Source of the DNA: an uncultured Clostridium sp.
Lineage (GTDB): Bacteria; Bacillota; Clostridia; TANB77; CAG-508
Direction: 5' to 3'
DNA length: 14,107 bases
NCBI GenBank assembly: GCA_946496115.1
Contig: CAMMFK010000041.1
Span: 1 to 14,107, forward strand
Part shown: one piece after another, positions 6,264 through 13,693 of the stretch
Layout of the letters: every line of letters begins with the position of its first letter
How positions within the stretch are numbered: position 1 is the first letter of the stretch
Made by a program: the position numbers and the translations under genes
Notes under the pieces: generated by a model
Seen by the model: only the letters and a program-made list of their open reading frames with translations
Database searches by the model: none
Told to the model about the DNA's origin: nothing

Positions 6264-7126
6264 ATTTCCTCCTCGTATGCAACAAGTTGGTTTTCTTTAA
6301 TTTCAAACTCTTCAAGTTCTTTTATGAAATCGGTTGCACACTTTTTTATTTTTGAACCCAAATCAATTATGATTTTCGGATTTCCTTTTGCATATTGTGT
6401 GATGTAATTAAAACTGCACATAGAATTATCAAGACCAAAGTAATCTGCTACTATGTAAGCGACAGATTCAACAAAAACTTCTGACAGGTTTCTATCTACT
6501 TTATAATCAAAATCATCATATAGACCATGTGTCAGCTCATGTAATAACACAGCTGTTTTAGCATCAATAGATAATCTTTTTTCTATTGATATTTCCTTAT
6601 ACTTAGGGCTATAATAACCTTTTACACCCTGCTCAAGTTCTTTTTCAAAAATAGGGAATTTACTAAATTGTTTTAATTTTTTTAAAAAAGAACCCATATT
6701 TTCACTATCAAGCATTTTAACTTCTAGTGGTATTGTTTCTCCTATTGTTTGAGATATATCATATACATAAACTGATTTATAAGCAGTATAATTGTAGGTT
6801 TGCGTTTCTTCAATTTCTTTACCATCTACAATTTTTTTCACAGTAGTTTTACCTTGAGCTGGCATACCTGCAGTTATTTGTATTCGCTTAGCATTGTCTA
6901 TTAATTCTCGACCTAATTTTTTCCATTTAGCTTTTCCTGCAACATTTGTAGCATCCGGAAACTGACTAAATATAAGCACAGTATTATTAAAACTGTATTT
7001 AGTAAATTGATTTTGAAATTTCAAAAACTTTTCATATTCTCCATTTTTTATTATTGTTAGTACATTATTAACAACCTTATCATATATTTCTTTAGCTTTT
7101 AATCTTCTATTGTATTTAGTATTCAT
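6227..7126 (-). CDS. ArdC-like anti-restriction protein (ssDNA-binding domain plus metalloprotease-like domain)
   Basis: The 299-aa protein has an N-terminal ArdC-type domain: KFQNQFTKYSFNNTVLIFSQ (36-55) and GKAKWKKLGR (64-73). This domain binds single-stranded DNA in the family. The C-terminal half has a zincin motif, HELTH (His196, Glu197, His200), with a likely third ligand at Glu220 in VFVESVAYIVADYFGLD. ArdC proteins, carried on conjugative plasmids, protect incoming ssDNA from host restriction. Its place between pcfJ and a primase-like gene fits that establishment role. ATG follows AAAGGAGG, 11 nt after the pcfJ stop. Its end carries the ribosome binding site of the overlapping 55-aa gene. 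It does not end in Ala-Ala. Confidence 0.85.
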   Translation of the reverse strand: MNTKYNRRLKAKEIYDKVVNNVLTIIKNGEYEKFLKFQNQFTKYSFNNTVLIFSQFPDATNVAGKAKWKKLGRELIDNAKRIQITAGMPAQGKTTVKKIVDGKEIEETQTYNYTAYKSVYVYDISQTIGETIPLEVKMLDSENMGSFLKKLKQFSKFPIFEKELEQGVKGYYSPKYKEISIEKRLSIDAKTAVLLHELTHGLYDDFDYKVDRNLSEVFVESVAYIVADYFGLDNSMCSFNYITQYAKGNPKIIIDLGSKIKKCATDFIKELEEFEIKENQLVAYEEEICLNYTRMKNYY

Positions 7127-7137
7127 TTTACCTCCTT

Positions 7138-8679
7138 TTAGGCAGCCATCTTTTTGAAATTATATTTGATGACTTTAATTTCCTGTTTTTTCTTATATTT
7201 TTCTTTCTTTTCTATGAAATTTCTATAACCTAACCATTTGGCTATAAAATTATTTTGCTCATCCGTAAAATCTCTACTATGGTGAGGTAATTCTTTTTGA
7301 ACAACATGATTATTTTTATATTCAAGAGTGATGAAAGATTTATTAGGATTTGATAATTCTCGAATTAAGTATATTTCTGTTTCATTATTTATATAACGAT
7401 GTAAATATGTTACGACACAATTCCCTTGCTGTGTTCCTTCGGCTTTTAAATCATCTATACTAGGTGCAGGAAAAATAATATATTTATCATCTTCATAAGT
7501 ATATTTTGATAAATCTAAGTATCGTAAATATGCTTTGAACTGTGTATCCATATCTTCATTTATTTTAATTTTCTTAGCAAATTTATCATGACATGCTATT
7601 AATTGATATGGAAACAACCTTTTTTTACTCTTTAAACTTATTCCTAATTTACTTGCCATTTCTAAATAATCTAAATATATATGTATATTTTTTTTTCCTT
7701 TTTTATATTGCAAAAGTTTTTTTAGGGAAGTATATTTACATATATTTCTTAGAGTATAAAAATCACCACTAAATTGTTCAACTATTTTATAATCGTATAG
7801 AAATCCTTGTTTTTTCATAAAAGATAAGTAATTATAGTTAAAACGTCGATATTTTTGTATCAGTTTCATATCTGGGACTTGTAACAGTTTAAGTAGACGA
7901 TAATCGTTATAATCAATATCATTCTGAACCATAAAATTTAAAAACTTTTTAGGAATTCCAAATCGTTTAAGGAAACCACCTTTCTTATTAAATTGTTTAG
8001 GAAATCTTGATAATTTATAAAGCCCCATTTTCCACAATATTTCAAAACTTTGATATGTTGCAAGTTGCATTACTTCAAAATTTGTATAACTAGGGTTTTT
8101 CTTTTTAAATTCTTCTATTGGAGCATATTGTAGAGTTGTATTTTTGAATAATATATCTTTATTATAAGGATATATAGGCATATCATTTAGTACTTTATTT
8201 CCAGTATATATATGCCAGTTCGCTATAGGTGTATTATGCCATACTTTTTGATACCACATATAAAAAGACACACTATCATTTATAATTATTCCAATATTAG
8301 GAATAAATCTAGCAAATTCTTGTAAATCATGGTCAAAGACCCTTGTTGTATGATTAAATTTAGATTCTATCTCAAAAATTCTTAAAACAATATTACCATT
8401 TACTTTGCTATAACAAGCAATATCTTTTTTATAAGTTATATTGCGTATATTACTGTTTCTAGTAAAGTATTTATTATTGCAATATGGACATTTTTCCCAC
8501 TTATATACTGTTATTTTTTTATCAAAATATTTTTGACAATGAGTACAAAATGCTTTATTTCCATATTTTAAAATAACATTATGGTCTACTAAGTTTTCTT
8601 CGACAAAGGAAATCCAATGTTTTGGTGTGTTTCGATTATCGATTCTTTTCATAAGTACTTGTAATTTTTCTTTTGTCAT
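7138..8679 (-). CDS. pcfJ: PcfJ-like protein
   Basis: The 513-aa protein has a zinc ribbon near the N-terminus (CTHC at 45-48 and CPYC at 64-67). The PcfJ-like domain is near the C-terminus (about 400-485), with the hallmark GTQQGNCVVTYLHRY, then FITLEY and a DEQNNFIAKW segment. PcfJ is named after a gene of the conjugative plasmid pCF10 and is widespread on mobile elements of Bacillota. Its biochemical role is not established. The middle is basic and probably helical. The start codon overlaps the pcfK stop (TAATG), and the ribosome binding site GGAGGTG lies inside the last pcfK codons, so the two are translationally coupled. The protein ends Met-Ala-Ala. Confidence 0.85.
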   Translation of the reverse strand: MTKEKLQVLMKRIDNRNTPKHWISFVEENLVDHNVILKYGNKAFCTHCQKYFDKKITVYKWEKCPYCNNKYFTRNSNIRNITYKKDIACYSKVNGNIVLRIFEIESKFNHTTRVFDHDLQEFARFIPNIGIIINDSVSFYMWYQKVWHNTPIANWHIYTGNKVLNDMPIYPYNKDILFKNTTLQYAPIEEFKKKNPSYTNFEVMQLATYQSFEILWKMGLYKLSRFPKQFNKKGGFLKRFGIPKKFLNFMVQNDIDYNDYRLLKLLQVPDMKLIQKYRRFNYNYLSFMKKQGFLYDYKIVEQFSGDFYTLRNICKYTSLKKLLQYKKGKKNIHIYLDYLEMASKLGISLKSKKRLFPYQLIACHDKFAKKIKINEDMDTQFKAYLRYLDLSKYTYEDDKYIIFPAPSIDDLKAEGTQQGNCVVTYLHRYINNETEIYLIRELSNPNKSFITLEYKNNHVVQKELPHHSRDFTDEQNNFIAKWLGYRNFIEKKEKYKKKQEIKVIKYNFKKMAA

Positions 8680-9089
8680 TATGCAACACCTCCAAACAAA
8701 GAAATTTGAGTTGTTTCTTTTTTCTTGTTCAGATTTTCTTTTGCCTTTTTTAATGAAACAACATTATTTATAGGATTTTCTTCTTTAAAAGACGTTTTAT
8801 TTTTACTGTTACTAATATCTTTCTTTTCCATTTTTAGAAAGGAATTAGGCAATGAAAAATACATAACAGCCCATGCATAAACAACCTCATTTGAAACATA
8901 ATTCCAACCATTTTTCATATATTTCCTTGCTTTATCTTTTATAAATTTTGCCATCTCTTCAACTGTTTTTTCTTTGTTTAGATATTTTTGTTCCATATCT
9001 TCACGAGATAGTAAATAATCTATTGTTTGCAATAACGCTTTGTCTTCTTGGTCTTTTACTTGTTCTTTTAATCTTTCAAAACCATTCAT
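8679..9089 (-). CDS. pcfK: PcfK-like protein
   Basis: The 136-aa protein matches the PcfK-like family in its helical N-terminal region: MNGFERLKEQVKD, then VEEMAKFIKDKARKYMKNG and WNYVSNEVVYAWAVMYF (about residues 62-78), followed by a charged, flexible tail. PcfK and PcfJ are normally neighbours, as here. Function is unknown beyond the association with conjugative elements. Its ATG overlaps the stop of the upstream 133-aa gene (ATGA), and its own stop overlaps the pcfJ start. The ribosome binding site is GGAGGT. The last residues are Gly-Val-Ala, a variant of the Ala-Ala ending of other operon proteins. Confidence 0.82.
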   Translation of the reverse strand: MNGFERLKEQVKDQEDKALLQTIDYLLSREDMEQKYLNKEKTVEEMAKFIKDKARKYMKNGWNYVSNEVVYAWAVMYFSLPNSFLKMEKKDISNSKNKTSFKEENPINNVVSLKKAKENLNKKKETTQISLFGGVA

Positions 9090-9487
9090 TTCTTTTTGAC
9101 CTCCATTTTCCTAAATCTTTTATATAAATCATCTTTGGATTCTCTTTCCATATATTTTTTATAGTTTTGTAAGCCATATTTATTGATTTTATCTTCTTTT
9201 TCCTTTAGAACTGCTTTTATTACTTTTTCTAGTTCTGTAAAATTATAAAATCGGCAAATAAGGCCATCTTTTATGATGACCTTATCTCCAAGATAGTTCT
9301 TTATTACATTAAATCTGTAACTATATTTCTTTTTGCCGGGATGGTCTGCTATTCTAATTCCACAAGAAAGTCCATAATCTAATTTTAGATAAATTGAACT
9401 TGTAGTATGTGAATTATATTTGTGAACAATAAATCCATTAAAAATTAATTTTTGAACTAGAATATCTGCTATTTCCTTACCGTTCAT
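9086..9487 (-). CDS. Hypothetical 133-aa basic protein
   Basis: I do not recognise a named family. The first 80 residues alternate strands and short helices (SIYLKLDYG, GIRIADHPGKKKYSYRFNVI), and the rest is a strongly basic helix ending in EVKKK. This layout suggests nucleic-acid contact. ATG lies 1 nt after the stop of the upstream gene (TAAtATG), with a weak AGAGG site, so it probably depends on translational coupling. Its stop overlaps the pcfK start. Immediate linkage to pcfK/pcfJ suggests a role in the same module. Confidence 0.62.
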   Translation of the reverse strand: MNGKEIADILVQKLIFNGFIVHKYNSHTTSSIYLKLDYGLSCGIRIADHPGKKKYSYRFNVIKNYLGDKVIIKDGLICRFYNFTELEKVIKAVLKEKEDKINKYGLQNYKKYMERESKDDLYKRFRKMEVKKK

Positions 9488-9488
9488 A

Positions 9489-9767
9489 TTATGCAGCCTC
9501 TTGAGATATTATTTTATCTTCTTCTAAATATTTTTGTTTGTCGATTTTTTCTGTAATCAATTTTAAACTGGCTTGCATAAATTCAGTTTTAAATTCTGGA
9601 ATATCTATAACTGATACTCTTGCGATTTTTTCACCGTAAGCTGTTGGAGCAACGACTAAATCGCCAACAGATAAAGGGATTGCAGTAAAATAAGAATATG
9701 CTTTCCCACTAAATGTTTTAGGCTTGTATTTATCTTCATATTTTACACTTACTATATTTGTTACCAT
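9489..9767 (-). CDS. Small beta-rich conserved element protein (92 aa)
   Basis: The preferred start is the ATG at 9767-9765, nine nt after GGAGG. It encodes MVTNIVSVKYEDK. An upstream in-frame ATG (9791) would overlap the previous gene and has no ribosome binding site. The middle, YSYFTAIPLSVGDLVVAPT, then KIARVSVIDIPE, has the look of a small beta-barrel of the kind found in phage and element proteins. The exact family is not certain. The upstream stop TAG is 1 nt before the start, so the pair is coupled. The protein ends Gln-Glu-Ala-Ala. Confidence 0.65.
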   Translation of the reverse strand: MVTNIVSVKYEDKYKPKTFSGKAYSYFTAIPLSVGDLVVAPTAYGEKIARVSVIDIPEFKTEFMQASLKLITEKIDKQKYLEEDKIISQEAA

Positions 9768-9768
9768 A

Positions 9769-10110
9769 CTATTTCTCCTCCAATTCTTCATAATATTCTT
9801 GTAATTCTTCTAGTAGTTCTTCTTTATTTTGTAGCACATAAAAACCAGCCATTGGATGAAGAGCTATTTTAATGACATTGTCTTTATCTTGATAATGTTT
9901 ATTGATTTCTTGTATCAAATCAGTTGCTTCGTTTACAACAAATTCTATATCGCATTCATCAAGTGCATTTGCTGGGTCCTTAGCATATTCTATTTGACTA
10001 TTTAAGTTGTCAATAACATCTTTTGCTTTTCCAATAATTTCTTCATCATCATTTTTGAAAAATTTATCTTTGCATAATTCATTAAAGTATTTGTTTATTA
10101 ATTCTTGCAT
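9769..10110 (-). CDS. Hypothetical acidic 113-aa helical protein
   Basis: The protein is strongly acidic and almost certainly helical, starting MQELINKYFNEL and ending with Glu-rich LLEELQEYYEELEEK. The segment IKIALHPMAGFYVLQ (81-95) may be a short beta hairpin. No family is recognised. The start follows AAAGGAGGG. It lies 14 nt after ssb and 1 nt before the next gene. An acidic partner or regulator next to ssDNA-binding proteins is possible, but nothing more can be said. Confidence 0.6.
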   Translation of the reverse strand: MQELINKYFNELCKDKFFKNDDEEIIGKAKDVIDNLNSQIEYAKDPANALDECDIEFVVNEATDLIQEINKHYQDKDNVIKIALHPMAGFYVLQNKEELLEELQEYYEELEEK

Positions 10111-10124
10111 AGCTTGACCCTCCT

Positions 10125-10553
10125 TTAAAATGGTAAATCATCACCATTAGAAATAAAATCTTCTGGTGTATCTTTTTCATTTAAATTATTGCTACCAGTC
10201 TCTTGTGTATTATCAGTATTTCCTTCAATTTTTGTATAACTATCAGCAAAATCAATTTCTTCAGCAATAACTTCTGTTACATATCTTCTAATACCATTCT
10301 TGTCCTCATAGTTTCTTGTTTGAAGTCTACCACTAATACAAACTTGTGTACCTTGATTTAAAAACTTTTCTACAAAGTCAGCAAGTTTAGAAAAGGTAAT
10401 TATATTAAAAAAGTCAGCTTGACTTTCTTCACCTTTTTTAGTATATTTCCTATTTACAGCTAAACTAAATGTAGCAATTTTTACATTATTCGCTTGTGAA
10501 AATTTAATTTCTGGAGATTTTGTTAATCTACCTAATAAAATTGTTTTATTCAT
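10125..10553 (-). CDS. ssb: Single-stranded DNA-binding protein
   Basis: The 142-aa protein has the full bacterial SSB layout: an OB-fold from MNKTILLGRLTKSPEIKF to about residue 107, including FSLAVNR, FFNIITF and GRLQTRNYEDKNG. A short, low-complexity linker follows, then the acidic partner-binding tail GDDLPF at the very C-terminus. It coats ssDNA during replication or conjugative transfer and recruits partners through its tail. It is preceded by rpsF at a spacing of 14 nt, the same order as the chromosomal rpsF-ssb-rpsR operon, but rpsR is absent. It is probably an element-specific paralogue of the host SSB. Confidence 0.95.
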   Translation of the reverse strand: MNKTILLGRLTKSPEIKFSQANNVKIATFSLAVNRKYTKKGEESQADFFNIITFSKLADFVEKFLNQGTQVCISGRLQTRNYEDKNGIRRYVTEVIAEEIDFADSYTKIEGNTDNTQETGSNNLNEKDTPEDFISNGDDLPF

Positions 10554-10567
10554 ATTTTCCTTCCTTT

Positions 10568-10852
10568 CTAATTATCTTGTTTAACAATTATAAATTTAAG
10601 TATATTTTCATTAATACGATATTTTCTTTCTAATTCAGGAATAATGTCAGGAGTTCCTGAAAAATAAATTACAATATAATACGCATATTGATGATTTTGA
10701 ATTTTATATGCTAGCATCCTTTTACCTAAATCATCAACTTTTGAGATTTTTCCTTTTTTTACAAGAAAATTCTTAATTTCTTCAACAACAGAATTTCTTT
10801 GTTCATCTGTAATGTTATCCTCTATTAAAAAAACTGTTTCATAATTATTCAT
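10568..10852 (-). CDS. rpsF: Ribosomal protein bS6 (element-borne copy)
   Basis: From the ATG at 10852 the protein is 94 aa, the normal size for bS6. A start at 10882 would lack a ribosome binding site and overlap the upstream gene, whereas the chosen one has GGAAGG 9 nt before it. Family features are clear: an N-terminal YETVFLI strand, DDLGKRMLAYKI in the middle (matching the WGKRRLAYEI of Bacillus bS6), and RINENILKFIIVK at the end. In the 30S subunit bS6 pairs with bS18. Finding it in a conjugative-type operon, followed by ssb but with no rpsR, is unusual (see findings). Whether it enters ribosomes is unknown. Confidence 0.9.
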   Translation of the reverse strand: MNNYETVFLIEDNITDEQRNSVVEEIKNFLVKKGKISKVDDLGKRMLAYKIQNHQYAYYIVIYFSGTPDIIPELERKYRINENILKFIIVKQDN

Positions 10853-10871
10853 AATATAAATCCTTCCTTTC

Positions 10872-11288
10872 TTAAGCAGCATTTTTTAAGATAAACTCTT
10901 TATTATGCTCTCTATTTTTTTCTTTCATTTCTCTTTGTCTGTAATAGTACTCTTCCAAAAATTCTTCTTTGTATTTTGAAATTTTCTTTTGGTGTTTTAC
11001 TAACTTAAACATATTGTAGAACTTTCTAATATCCTTCTTTTTCATAGAAGTTAGTTTTTTATTTTTTATTGAAACAACTAAAAAAGTTCCATATAATATG
11101 CAACCCTGAAAAAGTCTATTAAATTCATCGTTTTCTGCATTTTGATTAGCAATAATTAGATTATTTTTATTTGTCCTTATTCTAAGCAAATTGTCTCCTA
11201 TTAATGATTTAATAAATTTTATATTTCCAGGTATTTTAACCTTTTGTACTTCCTTATTAGGCATTACTAATAAACATTTTATTTTCAT
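10872..11288 (-). CDS. DUF3846-like protein
   Basis: The first about 75 residues look like the DUF3846 domain found on phages and conjugative elements: MKIKCLLVMPNKEVQKVKIP, then LIIANQNAENDEFNRLFQG and ILYGTFLVVS. The rest is a basic helical tail rich in Lys, Arg and Tyr. The function of DUF3846 is not known to me. The start follows AAAGGAAG. A small hairpin (11321-11343) separates it from the Rad50-like gene. Its stop is 20 nt before the rpsF start, and the rpsF ribosome binding site lies in that gap. The protein ends Lys-Asn-Ala-Ala. Confidence 0.62.
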   Translation of the reverse strand: MKIKCLLVMPNKEVQKVKIPGNIKFIKSLIGDNLLRIRTNKNNLIIANQNAENDEFNRLFQGCILYGTFLVVSIKNKKLTSMKKKDIRKFYNMFKLVKHQKKISKYKEEFLEEYYYRQREMKEKNREHNKEFILKNAA

Positions 11289-11320
11289 ATGTATATCTTC
11301 CTTTCTTTTTTATAATAGAA

Positions 11321-11343
11321 AAAGACAGAATATATCTGCCTTT
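11321..11343 (-). terminator. Intercistronic hairpin, possible partial terminator
   Basis: On the minus strand AAAGGCAGA and TCTGTCTTT pair over 9 bp (one G-U) around a 5-nt loop, followed by TTCTATTATA. It starts about 10 nt after the Rad50-like stop codon. It may attenuate transcription into the downstream genes or stabilise an RNA end. Confidence 0.5.
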
Positions 11344-11352
11344 CCTATAATT

Positions 11353-13329
11353 TTATGCTGCTTTTGAAATAGCAGTAGTATTCTTGTTATAAACTTTAAT
11401 AGTTTTTGCGTTAGTTATTACAGGTTTTATAATGGTGCAATCTTCACTATTATAATAATCTGCAATTTTTAAATTTTCACCTTTGACTACATTAGATACA
11501 ATTATTTGAGTGTTATCAGTATATTTCTTTATAAAATCATAATCAGCACAACTTTCGTAATCATCAATAAAAATAGGAAAATTAGTCCTTGCAATATTAT
11601 TAAACATATTAGCAAATTCTAAAGCTGTTGCAATAGTTTCAGACCTAGACAAATCAGATAACAAATTACCTTTATAAGTAATAACGAAATCTTCTTTTAT
11701 TTCCCCAGTAGTCTTTAAAACAGAGTAGAATTTTATCGTAACATCTTTTAAATAATGCTTAGCAAGTTTCATCTTTTCTTCAATATAAGAAATATATAAC
11801 TTTTGGGCTACTTTCCTTGATTCTTTTAAATCACTAATTAATTTGTTTTGAACAGAAATTTGATTATTAAAATTAGATATATCATTTTTAGCATTTTGCA
11901 TATTCTTTTTTTTAATAAAAATTTCATTATTAAATTTTTCAATTTCTTTTTTCTCTAATTCTAATTTATCTATATTTTCTTTTATATTAGCGATTTTCTT
12001 ATTATTATCTATACTGGTATCTCCACCTAATGCGTGATACTGACATCTTTCCATTGCAAGTTTAAACTTTAAGTCCTTTTCTTTTGTCTCTAATGTATTT
12101 TTCTTGTTAAAAGCATCTGTCAAATTCTTTTTCATATTAGCAATAGTTTTTTCTTTTGCCTCATCTTTTATATTTTGCTCACAAATAGGGCAAAGACAGT
12201 TTGTTCCATTTTTTATTGCTAAATATTTTTGTTTACCTGATTTCATGTTTTTTGAAAGTTCTGCAATTTCCGTTGATATATTCAAAATTTCATTTTCTAA
12301 ACTTTCTACTTTCTTTTTTTGAGTTTCTTTTTCCTTGATTTGTTTATCATTAGATAAAGAATCTAATTCTTGATATGCAAGTGAAAGTTCTACTTCTTTT
12401 TCAAACTTTTTAATTTCAGGTAATTTTTCATCCACTATATTTTGTGCATATTCAATCTTTCCACTTAAAGTAGAAATATAAGTTTCTGTTTTTTTTATAT
12501 CTTGATTCAATTCTGATATATATGTAGGTATATCTCTTGGAATCGCCTCTAATTTCTTTTGCTCTTCTTTCTCTAAGTTATCATAAGCAATATCCATAAA
12601 AATATTTAGAATATGAGTATTTATAAAATCTTCTTGCTCTTTTTGAGAAAGTTTGTAGTAATACTTTATATCTTTTAAAACTACATCTTTAAAGCTACTA
12701 AACAGTTCTTTTCGTGATAGTTCCTCAAATTGTTTATTAGTATTTTCTTGTAATCTATTAGAAATATAAAGCTCTTTAAGCTCATTTTCATTTAATTTAT
12801 CGTACATTTCTCTTACAGATATTCTAAAATATCTATTAAGCAATTTTTGCTGTTGAAAATCACTTAAAGTTTTGAATATTTCCATAGGTTTTATATCGGA
12901 TAAATACTTGTCTAGCATTTCTTTTTGTTCTGCAGGCTTTTTAGATAAGAAATAAAGTGGATTTATAATAGATAAAAATAATTTTTTATCTTTATAAAAG
13001 CTAATTAATTCATTTTGAGTTATAGATTTTCCATCGAGTGTAAGAGAATTATTTTTTGTTCCAACTCTATTTTTTATACGAACTAATATGTGTTTAATTC
13101 CTTGATTATCTGTAAAATGTAATTCTCCATAAGAACTATCAACATTTCGATTTATAAGGCAAGATTTTTCATCTCCTGACAGATTAGTTCCTAAAAGTAT
13201 ATTTACAATAGCATAAAGAATATTACTTTTTCCAGAGCTATTTTTGCCACTAATAGAGGTAGTGTCATACAATTTTGTTTCAAATACCCCTTTGAGTTTT
13301 CTGAAACCGAATGGTTTTGATATAATCAA
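11353..13329 (-). CDS. Rad50/SbcC-like zinc-hook ATPase
   Basis: The 658-aa protein has the SMC-type split ATPase plan. Walker A is GKNSSGKS (28-35), a coiled coil has CPIC (380-383) at its apex in the manner of the Rad50 zinc hook, a degenerate signature is LSRSETIATALEFA (560-573), and Walker B is FPIFIDDYES (584-593). It is shorter than chromosomal SbcC (about 1000 aa) and closer in size to phage recombination ATPases. Its role would be DNA end processing or recombination, usually with an Mre11/SbcD nuclease, which is not in the window. The open frame begins only at a TTG (13329). The best ribosome binding site (AAAGGGAG) points to an out-of-frame ATG at 13336, suggesting a frameshift near 13309 (see findings). 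Residues about 154-260 hold roughly 24-residue repeats. It ends Lys-Ala-Ala. Confidence 0.82.
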   Translation of the reverse strand: MIISKPFGFRKLKGVFETKLYDTTSISGKNSSGKSNILYAIVNILLGTNLSGDEKSCLINRNVDSSYGELHFTDNQGIKHILVRIKNRVGTKNNSLTLDGKSITQNELISFYKDKKLFLSIINPLYFLSKKPAEQKEMLDKYLSDIKPMEIFKTLSDFQQQKLLNRYFRISVREMYDKLNENELKELYISNRLQENTNKQFEELSRKELFSSFKDVVLKDIKYYYKLSQKEQEDFINTHILNIFMDIAYDNLEKEEQKKLEAIPRDIPTYISELNQDIKKTETYISTLSGKIEYAQNIVDEKLPEIKKFEKEVELSLAYQELDSLSNDKQIKEKETQKKKVESLENEILNISTEIAELSKNMKSGKQKYLAIKNGTNCLCPICEQNIKDEAKEKTIANMKKNLTDAFNKKNTLETKEKDLKFKLAMERCQYHALGGDTSIDNNKKIANIKENIDKLELEKKEIEKFNNEIFIKKKNMQNAKNDISNFNNQISVQNKLISDLKESRKVAQKLYISYIEEKMKLAKHYLKDVTIKFYSVLKTTGEIKEDFVITYKGNLLSDLSRSETIATALEFANMFNNIARTNFPIFIDDYESCADYDFIKKYTDNTQIIVSNVVKGENLKIADYYNSEDCTIIKPVITNAKTIKVYNKNTTAISKAA

Positions 13330-13341
13330 TCTTCATAAAAT

Positions 13342-13572
13342 TTAACTCCCTTTCTGACTTTTTCTATATTTTTTGTGTCTACGTTCAAAAGGTTTTCGTA
13401 AGTATTGCGGTTCTATCCAGTCTTCTGTTCCGTCTTTAAATTTAACTAAATAATCCAAATAATATGGGTCTCTCTCAATAATAAAAGCTGGAACATTTCT
13501 ATAAAAAGTGCCAGTATTTTCACCAGGACCATATACAAAAACCTTCTCGTGATTTTTAAATTTATTATGCAT
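13342..13572 (-). CDS. Small SH3-like basic protein (76 aa)
   Basis: The preferred start is the ATG at 13572-13570, which lies about 10 nt after GGAG. The ATG three codons earlier (13581) is too close to it. The protein has a compact beta-rich core with VFVYGPGENTG, AFIIERDPYYLDYLVKF and DGTEDWIEPQYL, the look of a small SH3/Tudor-like barrel, then a very basic tail ending HKKYRKSQKGS. Similar short proteins are, as far as I recall, common in phages and conjugative elements, but no function is known to me. The ribosome binding site of the Rad50-like gene overlaps its last codons. Confidence 0.65.
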   Translation of the reverse strand: MHNKFKNHEKVFVYGPGENTGTFYRNVPAFIIERDPYYLDYLVKFKDGTEDWIEPQYLRKPFERRHKKYRKSQKGS

Positions 13573-13693
13573 TTTGTACATTCTCCTTTACTATTAAATT
13601 ATTTTTTGACCATTGACTTATTTTTGATTTTTGTGTATCATTACAAATGACATTTATAAATAACACCGAAAGTAGTATAAGAACCCCTTTTTC

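Noticed and set aside
9262..9285. Near-perfect hairpin AAGGCCATC/GATGACCTT
   Set aside because: It lies inside the coding frame of the 133-aa protein with no T-tract and no gene boundary nearby, so it is best explained as coding sequence.
9489..9791. Longer form of the 92-aa protein starting at 9791
   Set aside because: No ribosome binding site precedes that ATG and it overlaps the upstream gene, while the ATG at 9767 has GGAGG at proper spacing one base after the upstream stop.
10568..10882. Longer form of bS6 starting at 10882
   Set aside because: It overlaps the upstream gene, lacks a ribosome binding site and adds residues absent from the family. The ATG at 10852 gives normal length and a good site.
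12104..12322. Plus-strand frame opposite the Rad50-like coiled coil, and similar antisense frames at 378-569, 3346-3582, 4058-4273 and 13647-13880, plus the same-strand shadow at 539-724
   Set aside because: All lie within well-supported genes in other frames, lack ribosome binding sites and look low-complexity or shadow-like.
13582..13693. Frame continuing in phase after the stop of the rightmost gene, reading a hydrophobic stretch (about VLILLSVLFINVIC) and ending on a stop that overlaps the ATG of the 76-aa gene
   Set aside because: It has no ATG, and its GTG lies 17 nt from the only ribosome-binding-like sequence. Readthrough of TAA would be needed, so there is too little support for a gene.
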